A stretch of 15,026 nt of DNA from Candidatus Undinarchaeales archaeon SRR5007147.bin71 (GCA_014189675.1 DVAE01000038.1:1-15026), one strand, 5' to 3'. Positions 1-6,272 are shown, counted from the first letter of the stretch. The notes: generated from the letters alone by a model not told the origin. Made by a program: numbers and translations.

Positions 1-1458
1 ATCGTCAATACCCATTCCTTCAAGACTCTCGATGTGAAGTAGTCCCATTGCAGTTCGCAGCCAGAGCTGATACTTTTCCGTGATTTCAGCAGAGTTCATC
101 TCCCTCCATTCCCCTCCTGAAAGAGCGTCCGAAAAATCTTTCCACTCAGAGGGTATGTCTCCCTTCTTTTTGTATTCCCTAGTCTTCCCCTCAAAAGGAT
201 CAAAGATAGGTGGAATATAACCAGGTGGCAGCAAACCCGAAAGCACAACAGGTGGCTCAGCAAGAAGCTTCAGAAGAAGCTCTTCAGTAATCCATACATA
301 ACCATCTTCTCCAAAGCGCTTACCCCAACTGTTCCTGATTTTGAAGGCTTTGACTCCACCACCTTTGTGTGGATAGTGTGAGTGGTAACCAACAAGCGTC
401 ATTGCATGACATTCTTCTTTACCACCTGAAGGTTTTGTGTAAGGAGATTTTGTACTATAGTTAAAATTTCCGTAAGTATGAATCGCGATGTATATTGGGT
501 CTCCTTGTTTCAGCCAGGATATCCACTCTGAAGTGTCATTCATAGAAAGTTTTAGAGATTTCTCTGCACCTCTTCGTCTTGCATCTGCTTGTATGTCAGC
601 ACTATTTTCAGGTCCCTCTGTAGGATTCTGTTTGAATTTATTTGGATCATCTGAGTCTTTGTCCTTATATCCCCACAAAGCCTCCGTGCAAATTCCCTCA
701 TATGACGCCCTTGATTTAGTTGTAATACATGCAAAAATATTTTGAGTATGGCTGCCATTATCCACATATTTCGCTCCAGCTCCTCGCCCGAAATAGTAAA
801 GGAAGAGGGGAGAAAGTACCTCATCTCTTCCACTAATATTATTGTAATACTCCACCATGCAAGACGCAGCAAATGCGGAGCAAGAACCTAATTTTCCTTG
901 AGATCTTACACCCAGAAAGTTTTCAGAAAGGTCTATCAAGATTTCTTCAGCATTAATTTCTTCTTTTTCGGAATCTGACAGCTCATCAGCCCCCTCTATC
1001 TCATCGAGGTCTTCGTCGATGTGGAGCTGAGGCTCTTCTCGCTTTTCATCCGGCATATCCGGGTCGCTATCTAGAGGGTCTACCAAATCTACCAGACCTT
1101 CTGGATCTATTCCCTCTCTTCTCCTGCCAGCGTCTTCTTCATCCCCAGGCTCAGGAGTAGATCTTCGTCTTCTGCCAGATCCTCCGCCAAAGCCTGATTG
1201 ACGAAATAGGAAAATAAGTGCCACTGCAGCTACCATGAGAATAATTATTCCAGAGCCGCCACCTCCGCCGCCAGTGGCTCCGCCACCTGCTCCGGCACCA
1301 ATAGCAGAACCGCCTCCGCCACCTCCGCCGAAGGAAATACCACCAAAACTCTCCATTATGCCCAGACCAAGGAGTCTGTCAGCAAGGAAGAGTGCGCCTA
1401 TAATTACAATAAGAACTATGAGGATTTTACCAAATTTTCCATACTTTTTCTTAAGCAT
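1..1458 (-). CDS. Membrane-anchored papain-like (C1A) cysteine protease, C-terminus off the window
   Basis: Reading from ATG at 1458, the frame stays open for 486 codons to the window edge, so the 3' end is missing. The N-terminus has a hydrophobic helix (about residues 11-30), a Gly-rich stretch (about 37-69), a second hydrophobic helix (about 70-86), an RRRR cluster and a long acidic linker (about 100-175). A papain-type core follows: QGKLGSCSAFA with oxyanion Gln187 and nucleophile Cys193, His351 in CHAMTLVGY, and Asn376 in RNSWG. The full Gln/Cys/His/Asn set implies an active endopeptidase. The usual Trp after the Cys is Ser. The N-terminal KKK before helix 1 and RRRR after helix 2 predict, by the positive-inside rule, a hairpin anchor with the protease on the cytoplasmic side. 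This is inference; if helix 1 were a cleaved signal the topology would flip. Substrate unknown. Confidence 0.88.
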   Translation of the reverse strand, partial: MLKKKYGKFGKILIVLIVIIGALFLADRLLGLGIMESFGGISFGGGGGGGSAIGAGAGGGATGGGGGGSGIIILMVAAVALIFLFRQSGFGGGSGRRRRSTPEPGDEEDAGRRREGIDPEGLVDLVDPLDSDPDMPDEKREEPQLHIDEDLDEIEGADELSDSEKEEINAEEILIDLSENFLGVRSQGKLGSCSAFAASCMVEYYNNISGRDEVLSPLFLYYFGRGAGAKYVDNGSHTQNIFACITTKSRASYEGICTEALWGYKDKDSDDPNKFKQNPTEGPENSADIQADARRRGAEKSLKLSMNDTSEWISWLKQGDPIYIAIHTYGNFNYSTKSPYTKPSGGKEECHAMTLVGYHSHYPHKGGGVKAFKIRNSWGKRFGEDGYVWITEELLLKLLAEPPVVLSGLLPPGYIPPIFDPFEGKTREYKKKGDIPSEWKDFSDALSGGEWREMNSAEITEKYQLWLRTAMGLLHIESLEGMGIDD

Positions 1459-1474
1459 CGTATAATATTAGGGA

Positions 1475-1490
1475 ACTTTATAGCTATAAT
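1475..1490 (-). promoter_or_regulatory. Candidate TATA region for the protease gene
   Basis: On the minus strand this reads TATTATAG followed by CTATAAAGT, centred about 21-29 nt before the ATG at 1458. That is close to archaeal TATA spacing for a leaderless or near-leaderless mRNA. No Shine-Dalgarno is visible before the ATG. Which of the two overlapping boxes is used cannot be told. Confidence 0.4.
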
Positions 1491-1522
1491 AGTTTTTCAA
1501 ATTGAAGTTTAAACAACAAAAG

Positions 1523-1616
1523 TCCCCCCGGCTGGATTTGAACCTGCAACCTTCCGGTATCAGCACATACTGATGACGTTCTACAGCCGGACGCTCTGCC
1601 ATTGAGCTACAGGGGG
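1523..1616 (-). tRNA. tRNA-Tyr(GUA) with a 22-nt intron
   Basis: Acceptor CCCCCTG pairs with CGGGGGG and the discriminator is A73. C1-G72 is the archaeal tRNA-Tyr identity pair. The D stem is GCTC/GAGC, the anticodon stem TCCGG/CCGGA, and anticodon GTA sits in loop CTGTAGA. The T loop is TTCAAAT, with an A51-A63 mismatch in a GCAGG/CCAGC stem. No CCA is encoded. The intron (1559-1580) lies between positions 37 and 38 and fits a BHB: 3-nt bulges AGA and ATA, a 4-position central helix CTGT/GCTG with one T-T mismatch, and an inner ACGT/ATGT stem. A TATA-like box lies 28 nt upstream. Confidence 0.93.
1559..1580 (-). other. Intron of tRNA-Tyr at position 37/38
   Basis: The 22 nt removed to give a canonical 72-nt tRNA-Tyr. 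Inner stem ACGT/ATGT closes a 7-nt loop. The 3' part, GTGCTGAT, resembles the matching part of the tRNA-like fragment at 2366-2425. It would be excised by the archaeal splicing endonuclease (family knowledge). Confidence 0.8.
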
Positions 1617-1637
1617 ATAGCATTTTGATGAATGTTT

Positions 1638-1650
1638 GCTTATTTAAATC
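1638..1650 (-). promoter_or_regulatory. TATA-like box for tRNA-Tyr
   Basis: On the minus strand this contains TTTAAATA, centred about 28 nt upstream of the tRNA 5' end at 1616, as expected for an archaeal tRNA promoter. Confidence 0.6.
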
Positions 1651-1676
1651 TAGTGGGCTACTTGCTTATATCGATG

Positions 1677-2324
1677 CTATAATAGCTTAGTTCTGGCAAA
1701 GCTTACTTTAGGAAGTGCGATGCCTATCTTTTTAAGCCTTGAATTGTGGAGAAAATATGCTTTTTTCATAATCTCCCTTGCATCATTTAACTGATCTTTA
1801 CTAAGGCCTTCCTGCTCGGCTGCAGCCATCATTATTGAAATTGCATTTTTGTGCACTTCTTCTGTTCTAGCCCTGGAATCAGAGTCTGCAAACTTTTCCA
1901 GTTGATTGAGGCAGAATGCAAGGTGCCTTTTTTCATCTTCTATTACCTTTTTTAGTACAGTTTGGGTTTTTTCATCTAATTCTGGATATCTGTAAATGAA
2001 GGAAGCCATTGCGAGTTCTTCAATAACTGCTTGAACAGAAACACTCTTGACCCAGTCTTTTTCGTCAACACAAGTCTGGGCATAATCGTAAAGACTGTTA
2101 AGGTTCTTACTCAGGCCTTCACAGTCTATATCTAAGTCTTTTAATCTAGTATTGAAAATCTCCTCGTGGCCAACTTCATCTTCAATTTGCTGGCGTAATT
2201 CAAAGGCCGCTTCACTGTTGGGTGCAAATAATATAAGCTGCTTGAGGAGATGGACTCCTCGCTCTTCGCCCTTTGCAAAAGAGCAGATCGGATCATTGAT
2301 AATGTCACCAATAGTTTCAGCCAT
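1677..2324 (-). CDS. Ferritin-like diiron-carboxylate protein
   Basis: A 215-residue, probably all-helical protein carrying a full four-helix-bundle diiron ligand set: Glu20/Glu21, E50-V-G-H53, Glu102/Glu103, and E131-K-R-H134. Two ExxH motifs, each paired with a further glutamate, are the hallmark of ferritin-like oxidases, rubrerythrin-like proteins and diiron oxygenases. The order E, ExxH, E, ExxH covers the first 135 residues; the C-terminal 80 residues are helical and basic. No rubredoxin domain or signal peptide is present, so a cytoplasmic role is likely. I infer iron handling or peroxide/oxygen chemistry; the substrate cannot be read. The ATG at 2324 is preceded by CTTAAATA about 29 nt upstream, indicating a nearly leaderless mRNA. 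It lies between tRNA-Tyr and a tRNA-Tyr-like fragment. Confidence 0.8.
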   Translation of the reverse strand: MAETIGDIINDPICSFAKGEERGVHLLKQLILFAPNSEAAFELRQQIEDEVGHEEIFNTRLKDLDIDCEGLSKNLNSLYDYAQTCVDEKDWVKSVSVQAVIEELAMASFIYRYPELDEKTQTVLKKVIEDEKRHLAFCLNQLEKFADSDSRARTEEVHKNAISIMMAAAEQEGLSKDQLNDAREIMKKAYFLHNSRLKKIGIALPKVSFARTKLL

Positions 2325-2349
2325 CCCCTTATTTGTTAAGAATAGGGGC

Positions 2350-2357
2350 TATTTAAG
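2350..2357 (-). promoter_or_regulatory. TATA box for the ferritin-like gene
   Basis: On the minus strand this reads CTTAAATA, centred 29-30 nt before the ATG at 2324. This implies a leader of only a few nucleotides. Confidence 0.55.
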
Positions 2358-2365
2358 ATTTTTTA

Positions 2366-2425
2366 GCGCCACGGCTGAGGATTTGAACCTGCAACCTCCC
2401 GGTATAAGCACGGAGTGAAACGACG
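2366..2425 (-). pseudogene. tRNA-Tyr-like 3'-half fragment beginning inside an intron
   Basis: The minus strand reads, in order, an intron-like stretch (CGTCGTTTCACTCCGTGC, then TTAT), A38, a 3' anticodon strand CCGGG, AGGTT, GCAGG, T loop TTCAAAT, and an acceptor-like CGTGGCG. From the intron end through the T loop it closely matches tRNA-Tyr at 1523-1616 (ATACCGG.AGGTTGCAGGTTCAAATCC). The T-stem 3' side has an extra TC and cannot form five pairs. No 5' half exists: tRNA-Val ends about 17 nt upstream. The intron part matches the tRNA-Ile intron (shared CGTCGTTTC, ACTC and GCTTA) better than the tRNA-Tyr intron. Probably a pseudogene; a split-tRNA 3' half is less likely. Confidence 0.6.
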
Positions 2426-2442
2426 AGGGAAAAGGCTTGTAG

Positions 2443-2516
2443 TGGGCCCGGCCGGATTTGAACCGGCGACCTTTACCATGTGAAGGTAACGTCATACCGA
2501 GCTAGACCACAGGCCC
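2443..2516 (-). tRNA. tRNA-Val(CAC)
   Basis: A 74-nt intronless cloverleaf. Acceptor GGGCCTG pairs with CGGGCCC with one G-T wobble; discriminator A73. D stem GTCT/TGAC. Anticodon stem TTACC/GGTAA with loop TTCACAT, anticodon CAC. T arm GCCGG-TTCAAAT-CCGGC is perfect. No CCA is encoded. It starts 16 nt after the purE stop codon on the same strand; that gap holds AT-rich TAAATAATTAAATA, so it may be cotranscribed with the pur operon or use its own promoter. Confidence 0.95.
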
Positions 2517-2532
2517 ATCTGTATTTAATTAT

Positions 2533-3102
2533 TTAGAGCCAGTCCCCAGAGGGTCTCTCTTTTGGCTTTTCATCTTCTTCAGACTCTATATCTTCACTTT
2601 GGTCTGAACTTGAAGTATCTGTTGTAGATGAACCCGGTAAATCAAAAAATGCAAAGCTTGAAGGAGACTCTGTAGAAGCAGGAACGCCATCTCCGCTTTT
2701 GACAAGAGCTTCAGGATATTTTATTCCAAGCACCCTCAGAGCAAGATAGGCGGCATTTTTTCCATTATCAACGCCGACAGCCGCAACCGGGACTCCGGAA
2801 GGCATCTGTACTGTCGAAAGCAGACTGTCCAAACCACCGAGTTTCGCATCTACTGGAACTCCGATAACTGGTTTCGCGGTTATGCTTGCAACAAATCCTG
2901 GAAGTGCGGCAGATAGACTGGCCACGCAAATAAAAACATCTGATTCAGAATCGAGAACTATTTCTCGAACTCTGTCAGGATTTTTGTGTGCAGAAGAGAC
3001 TTCACAAAGATAGGGAACTTCGTAAACATCCAGAACTTTTTTTACAGACTCGGCTATATGCATATCTGTTTCCGAGCCAACTAATAGTGTTATGTGATTC
3101 AT
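2533..3102 (-). CDS. purE: PurE, phosphoribosylaminoimidazole carboxylase/mutase, with acidic tail
   Basis: Purine biosynthesis PurE fold. The substrate loop is VGSETDMHI (canonical GS.SD), and SSAHKNPDR carries the catalytic His39. Core motifs SAALPGFVASITAKPVIGVP and GGLDSLLSTVQMPSGVPVA follow, then VGVDNGKNAA. Where bacterial class I enzymes have AHLPG this has AALPG (Ala66), together with an archaeal-style VDNGKNAA end, so AIR carboxylase versus N5-CAIR mutase activity is not decidable by eye. Residues about 143-189 are a Ser/Asp/Glu-rich tail absent from compact PurE enzymes. Start: ATG 3102, with GAGGT six bases upstream and an ATGA overlap with the pfkB stop. A longer reading from 3183 runs inside pfkB and is not credible. 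Third gene of the purD-like/pfkB/purE operon. Confidence 0.88.
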   Translation of the reverse strand: MNHITLLVGSETDMHIAESVKKVLDVYEVPYLCEVSSAHKNPDRVREIVLDSESDVFICVASLSAALPGFVASITAKPVIGVPVDAKLGGLDSLLSTVQMPSGVPVAAVGVDNGKNAAYLALRVLGIKYPEALVKSGDGVPASTESPSSFAFFDLPGSSTTDTSSSDQSEDIESEEDEKPKERPSGDWL

Positions 3103-4013
3103 TCGATTACCTCTTGCGCACTTTTTGCGAGCAGCTGCTTCATTGTTGGAAGACCTTCTCTTGCACCCATATGCTGGATACACAAGGAAGCCACTTTACT
3201 TCCCATTTTTCCAGACTCAGACAGTGTGCGTCCCGCAAGGATTCCCGCAAGAAAACCTGCAGCGTAGGCATCCCCAGATCCGGTGGTGTCCACAACATTA
3301 ACCGGGTATGCTGGGATATTATATGACTCTTTCCTTGACGAAACATACGAGCCTTCCTTTCCACGTGTCACGGCAACTCTTTGGATACCGAGCTTAAAGA
3401 GCCTGCTGCACGCGCCTTCGTAGGAATCGTCCATTAAGTATTTTAATTCAGATTCGTTGATGAAAAGTGTGTCTGTCTTCTTGAGTATTGGAATTAGCTC
3501 ACTGTAACCGAAATGAGACATCACCTTGCCGGGAGAAAAGCTCAGTTTTGTTTTTCCAATTTTTTTGACAAGCGCATTCTGAAGGTCTATCTTGCTACTA
3601 TCTACAAAAGAAGACATATGAAAATACTTTGCTTTTTTAATCTGCTCAATATCAAGGTCATCTAACTCAAATTCCTGAGCCACACCAGGATCTCTGTAAA
3701 ATCTTGGAGAACCAGCTCTGTCAACTAGAGCAAGTATTTTTGAGGTCTGACCTTTTTTTCTTGCTACTCCTGATATTCTAACTGACTCTTTTTTGAGGAT
3801 TTCAACAATTATCTTTCCTGCGGAATCAGAACCTACAACTCCCAAAGCAGCCGTCCTGAAGCCGAGTCTAGAAAGACCAACAAGAGTATTTGCGGCTGAA
3901 CCGCCCGCCTCTTCTCTTTGCTCAAGTATGCGAGCTTCTCTTCCATATGATGCAGAATCTACTTTGTAAAGAAGATCCAGATTCAGATTTCCAAAACCTA
4001 CTAGGTCAAGCAT
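3099..4013 (-). CDS. PfkB/ribokinase-family sugar or nucleoside kinase
   Basis: A 304-residue kinase of the PfkB (ribokinase) fold. The N-terminus has FGNLNLDLL with substrate-contact Asp; AGGSAANT (36-43) is the family GG...N substrate loop. NESE (186-189) is the NxxE phosphate/Mg motif and DTTGSGDAYAAGF (242-254) is the C-terminal signature with catalytic base Asp248. All catalytic elements are present, so it should be active, using ATP to phosphorylate a sugar or nucleoside hydroxyl. The substrate is not readable; archaeal relatives include nucleoside, ADP-glucose-type and KDG kinases, and the purD/purE context favours a nucleoside or ribosyl substrate (inference). Its ATG lies inside the end of the purD-like gene (8-nt overlap), preceded by GGAGG at 4023-4027. 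Its stop overlaps the purE start, so the operon is translationally coupled. Confidence 0.88.
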   Translation of the reverse strand: MLDLVGFGNLNLDLLYKVDSASYGREARILEQREEAGGSAANTLVGLSRLGFRTAALGVVGSDSAGKIIVEILKKESVRISGVARKKGQTSKILALVDRAGSPRFYRDPGVAQEFELDDLDIEQIKKAKYFHMSSFVDSSKIDLQNALVKKIGKTKLSFSPGKVMSHFGYSELIPILKKTDTLFINESELKYLMDDSYEGACSRLFKLGIQRVAVTRGKEGSYVSSRKESYNIPAYPVNVVDTTGSGDAYAAGFLAGILAGRTLSESGKMGSKVASLCIQHMGAREGLPTMKQLLAKSAQEVIE

Positions 4014-5304
4014 TTTGAAGTTCCTCCATTTTTTTCATAGATTTCTGAGCAAGTCCTATAGTCCCTATGTCCTTTCTATAGAATAAATTTTCGGAATTTA
4101 CAGCAGAAATTGCAGACTCAACAAAATCTTCCGCAGTCTCGTGAGAATCTGCCACTGACAGAAGTGCAAGTGACCTGCCTTTAGAGGTGTATAATTTCCC
4201 GTCCTTGATGCTGACACTATTGTAGTACAGATCGGCGCCTTCCATGGATATTTTATCCTCGTCAACACTAAGAGGGATACCAATCTTCGGTTTTTCCGGA
4301 TATCCAAGAGGAACTAAATATTTGCAAACAGATGCCTTCTTTTTGAATTCTATGCTTGGCCATAGTTTCCCCTCGAGAATGGACATACACAAGTGAGAAA
4401 AATCTGTTTTTAGAAGAGATAAAACATTGAGTGCTTCAGGATCACCAAAACCGGCAGAAATATTAAGAAGTTTTGGACCCCCTGAAGTAATTATAAAGCG
4501 AGCGCAGAGAACCCCCCTATAGACTGAATTGTGTTCTGATTTCAAAGCTCTTAGAAGTTTTAGGAGAATTGACAAAGACTTTTCTGCATCCTCAGCACTA
4601 ATGTAGGGAAGAAGATGATTTGACTCAGAATAAGTTCCTACGCCTTCACTTAAGTTGGTTTTTTCATTTTCTGAAAGAGTGTAACTCTTTACAAGAGGCA
4701 TTGCAGATACAGTTTCACCGTCAGTGAAAACCTGCAATGTGAAGTCCTCGCCTTCTGCTTTTTCCTGGAGAACAACTGAAGAAGAACCAGAAGACTTGTC
4801 CCCAATCGATCTGTAAGCATATTCTCTGGCGAGGTAGGGGTTTTCAAAGTGATTTTCCGGACTTTCGGAAGTGCTGACAGAGAGAGTACTTCCAATATCT
4901 CTGAAGGCATTATTGACTTCGTGACGACTTTCACATGCAGCAAATTTCAAGGAAGCATCCGGAGCATGATCCTGAATAAAAAATCTAAAGAAAGAAGGGT
5001 CCCACTCCAGCCTCGCGCCGGCTCTGCTTGGAGCCACTACCTGGAAGTCGGCTTCTGAAAGAGCATCCCCAACACCAGCTTCGATAACAGTCCCAGGACC
5101 AATGAATATATAATCAGGGTTGACATGTCTGGCAAAGAGTATTACTTCATTTGCATCAAGAATATTGCCTACTTTTATTTCAGAAGCGAGAGAAGAAATT
5201 CCTGGATTGTCTACGGAGACAAAAGCGTAAAGCTCGGAACCTTCGACCATCCTTTTTGCTATGGCGTGCTCACGGGCACCATCACCTATAAGAAGCGACT
5301 TCAT
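4006..5304 (-). CDS. PurD-like (GAR synthetase) protein lacking catalytic residues, probable pseudoenzyme
   Basis: Full-length collinear similarity to archaeal phosphoribosylamine-glycine ligase (432 residues): GDGAREHAIA near the N-terminus, EGEDFTLQVFTDGE (184-197), GFGDPEALN (285-293), CKYLVPLGYP (327-336) and YRKDIGT near the C-terminus. Yet each active-site block is altered. The ATP-grasp lysine/glycine loop (canonical KADGLAAGKGV) is replaced about 138-160 by Ser/Glu/Asn-rich sequence. DHKR...GPNTGGMG is replaced by SYTLSENEKTNLSEGVG (207-223). The Mg-ligand block EFNARFGDPE is NISAGFGDPE (281-290), losing the Glu, Asn and Arg. GPEAP is GPGTV. Length and reading frame are intact, so it appears maintained as a protein without GAR synthetase activity (inference). 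ATG 5304 has GAGGT four bases upstream and a TATA-like TTTAATAA at 5335-5342. First gene of the operon. Confidence 0.82.
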   Translation of the reverse strand: MKSLLIGDGAREHAIAKRMVEGSELYAFVSVDNPGISSLASEIKVGNILDANEVILFARHVNPDYIFIGPGTVIEAGVGDALSEADFQVVAPSRAGARLEWDPSFFRFFIQDHAPDASLKFAACESRHEVNNAFRDIGSTLSVSTSESPENHFENPYLAREYAYRSIGDKSSGSSSVVLQEKAEGEDFTLQVFTDGETVSAMPLVKSYTLSENEKTNLSEGVGTYSESNHLLPYISAEDAEKSLSILLKLLRALKSEHNSVYRGVLCARFIITSGGPKLLNISAGFGDPEALNVLSLLKTDFSHLCMSILEGKLWPSIEFKKKASVCKYLVPLGYPEKPKIGIPLSVDEDKISMEGADLYYNSVSIKDGKLYTSKGRSLALLSVADSHETAEDFVESAISAVNSENLFYRKDIGTIGLAQKSMKKMEELQNA

Positions 5305-5334
5305 CCCAACCTCAAGACAGATAAGAAAGGACTC

Positions 5335-5342
5335 TTATTAAA
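5335..5342 (-). promoter_or_regulatory. TATA-like box for the purD-like/pfkB/purE operon
   Basis: On the minus strand this reads TTTAATAA, centred about 34 nt upstream of the ATG at 5304. It leaves a short leader holding the Shine-Dalgarno GAGGT at 5309-5313. This is one of the few genes here with both a leader and an SD. Confidence 0.45.
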
Positions 5343-5345
5343 CTT

Positions 5346-5720
5346 TTATCTGGAGGCGATGATGTGGCAGTCTTCAACAGAAACTTCAACAAAGTGGGTC
5401 GCCTCTCCGCTTATGTAAGACTCACACTGATTAGACGGATCTCTGTCAACTTCTTCACGCGGATCGTGACCGGAATCGCATACCCAGCCTTCAACTATGT
5501 TGTTTGAGAGACAGGGACCTGCACTTAAATCCTGACCTGCAGACTTGGAATCCTGACAGAGTTTAACGCAAAGGCTTTGCGGATTTTCAAGTAAATTACC
5601 CCCTACATTTGGAATAACGATTTCACTGACACCCTGATAGAGATTTTCCTCAGCACTCGAACCGGCCAGACAGCCTGAAATTACAAGTGGAAATATCAGA
5701 ATAAGAACTAATTTTTTCAT
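5346..5720 (-). CDS. Small cysteine-rich lipoprotein
   Basis: A 124-residue protein with an N-terminal MKK, hydrophobic core and lipobox VISGC, so Cys17 is the predicted lipidated residue and the mature chain is extracytoplasmic. The mature part contains six more cysteines (51, 55, 70, 81, 99, 118), an even number consistent with three disulfides. Recognisable blocks are LCVKLC, SAGPCLS, GWVCDSGHDPR and NQCESY, ending with THFVEVSVEDC. I know of no function. The spacing of Cys-rich blocks looks like a conserved small domain rather than low complexity, and similar small lipoproteins occur in DPANN genomes as far as I recall (unverified). ATG 5720 is about 26 nt below a TTAAAA element at 5741-5750 that overlaps the GNAT stop codon, so it is probably leaderless. 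Confidence 0.78.
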   Translation of the reverse strand: MKKLVLILIFPLVISGCLAGSSAEENLYQGVSEIVIPNVGGNLLENPQSLCVKLCQDSKSAGQDLSAGPCLSNNIVEGWVCDSGHDPREEVDRDPSNQCESYISGEATHFVEVSVEDCHIIASR

Positions 5721-5740
5721 AAGCAGATTATTGCAGAGAA

Positions 5741-5750
5741 CATTTTAAGA
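5741..5750 (-). promoter_or_regulatory. TATA-like box for the lipoprotein gene
   Basis: On the minus strand this reads TCTTAAAATG, centred about 26 nt before the ATG at 5720. It overlaps the stop codon (5745-5747) of the upstream acetyltransferase gene. Confidence 0.45.
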
Positions 5751-6272
5751 CTTTGGGAGCCACATTTCCATGATGATAATATCTGAATACTTCCCATCTC
5801 TCTTCGAATGTCTTTTACGGGAACCTACTCTTGAAAAGCCAAGTTTTTCGTAGAATCTCAAAGCCCCTTCATTATTAGAGTCGCAATAAAGTTCTATAAG
5901 TTCTAAATCCAGGGATTTTGCCGTGTCAAGGGTTTTTTCAAAAAGAAGTTTAGCGAGGCCTGAACCTCTCCAATTGACTGAAACACTTATGTCCATAATG
6001 GCTACGTGGTCCATAGCACTTTTCTTCATAAAATCTCTGTTGATACCACAGATACCGATTATCTTTCCGTCGTGCAGAGCGGCAAGAGTCACACCTCTGT
6101 CAGTCTCACACAATTCCTGTACATAGCTGAGAAATTTCTGCTCTTCCTCGAGAGTAAATTTCTCAAGATGGGCTATGTAGAGATTTTCATCGATAAGACT
6201 ATTTATGTACTCCATGCAAATTTCAGCATCCTCGATAGAGGGCTGCCTGAACTCAACTTCACTGAGATTCAT
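5745..6272 (-). CDS. GNAT-family N-acetyltransferase
   Basis: A 175-residue GCN5-related acetyltransferase. Motif A, DISVSVNWRGSGLAKLLFEK (94-113), contains the acetyl-CoA pyrophosphate loop WRGSGLA. Motif B, NNEGALRFYEKLGF (133-146), ends with the typical Y..LGF, where Tyr141 is the usual general-acid candidate. The strand HDGKIIGICGI (67-77) matches the family's central sheet. The acceptor is unknown; a GNAT alone cannot be assigned to a peptide, antibiotic or protein N-terminus. I chose ATG 6272, not the TTG one codon upstream, because ATG overlaps the preceding stop as TGATG and has an AGGAG eight bases upstream. It is thus translationally coupled to the 6272-6589 gene. Confidence 0.87.
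   Translation of the reverse strand: MNLSEVEFRQPSIEDAEICMEYINSLIDENLYIAHLEKFTLEEEQKFLSYVQELCETDRGVTLAALHDGKIIGICGINRDFMKKSAMDHVAIMDISVSVNWRGSGLAKLLFEKTLDTAKSLDLELIELYCDSNNEGALRFYEKLGFSRVGSRKRHSKRDGKYSDIIIMEMWLPKS

Noticed and set aside
488-872. Short open frames on both strands around 488-872
   Set aside because: They lie wholly within the protease gene, in other frames, without promoter or family similarity.
1235-1465. Plus-strand proline-rich open frame
   Set aside because: It is the reverse complement of the Gly-rich membrane loop of the protease; the Pro runs are simply GGN codons read backwards.
2366-2425. Functional split-tRNA 3' half
   Set aside because: The T stem is disrupted and no matching 5' half was seen in the window; kept as a pseudogene, though a genome-wide search could revive it.
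1523-2425. attL/attR pair of an integrated element at tRNA-Tyr
   Set aside because: The fragment lies on the 5' side of the intact tRNA, opposite to the order produced by integration into a tRNA 3' end, and no integrase is present.
2881-2920. PurE inactivation because the AHLPG histidine is Ala
   Set aside because: The surrounding sequence looks like an archaeal or class II-type PurE, where this position can differ; the catalytic SAH histidine is present.
3103-3183. N-terminal extension of PurE from an upstream start
   Set aside because: It would be translated from inside the pfkB 3' end. ATG 3102 has an SD and an ATGA coupling, and PurE homology starts there.
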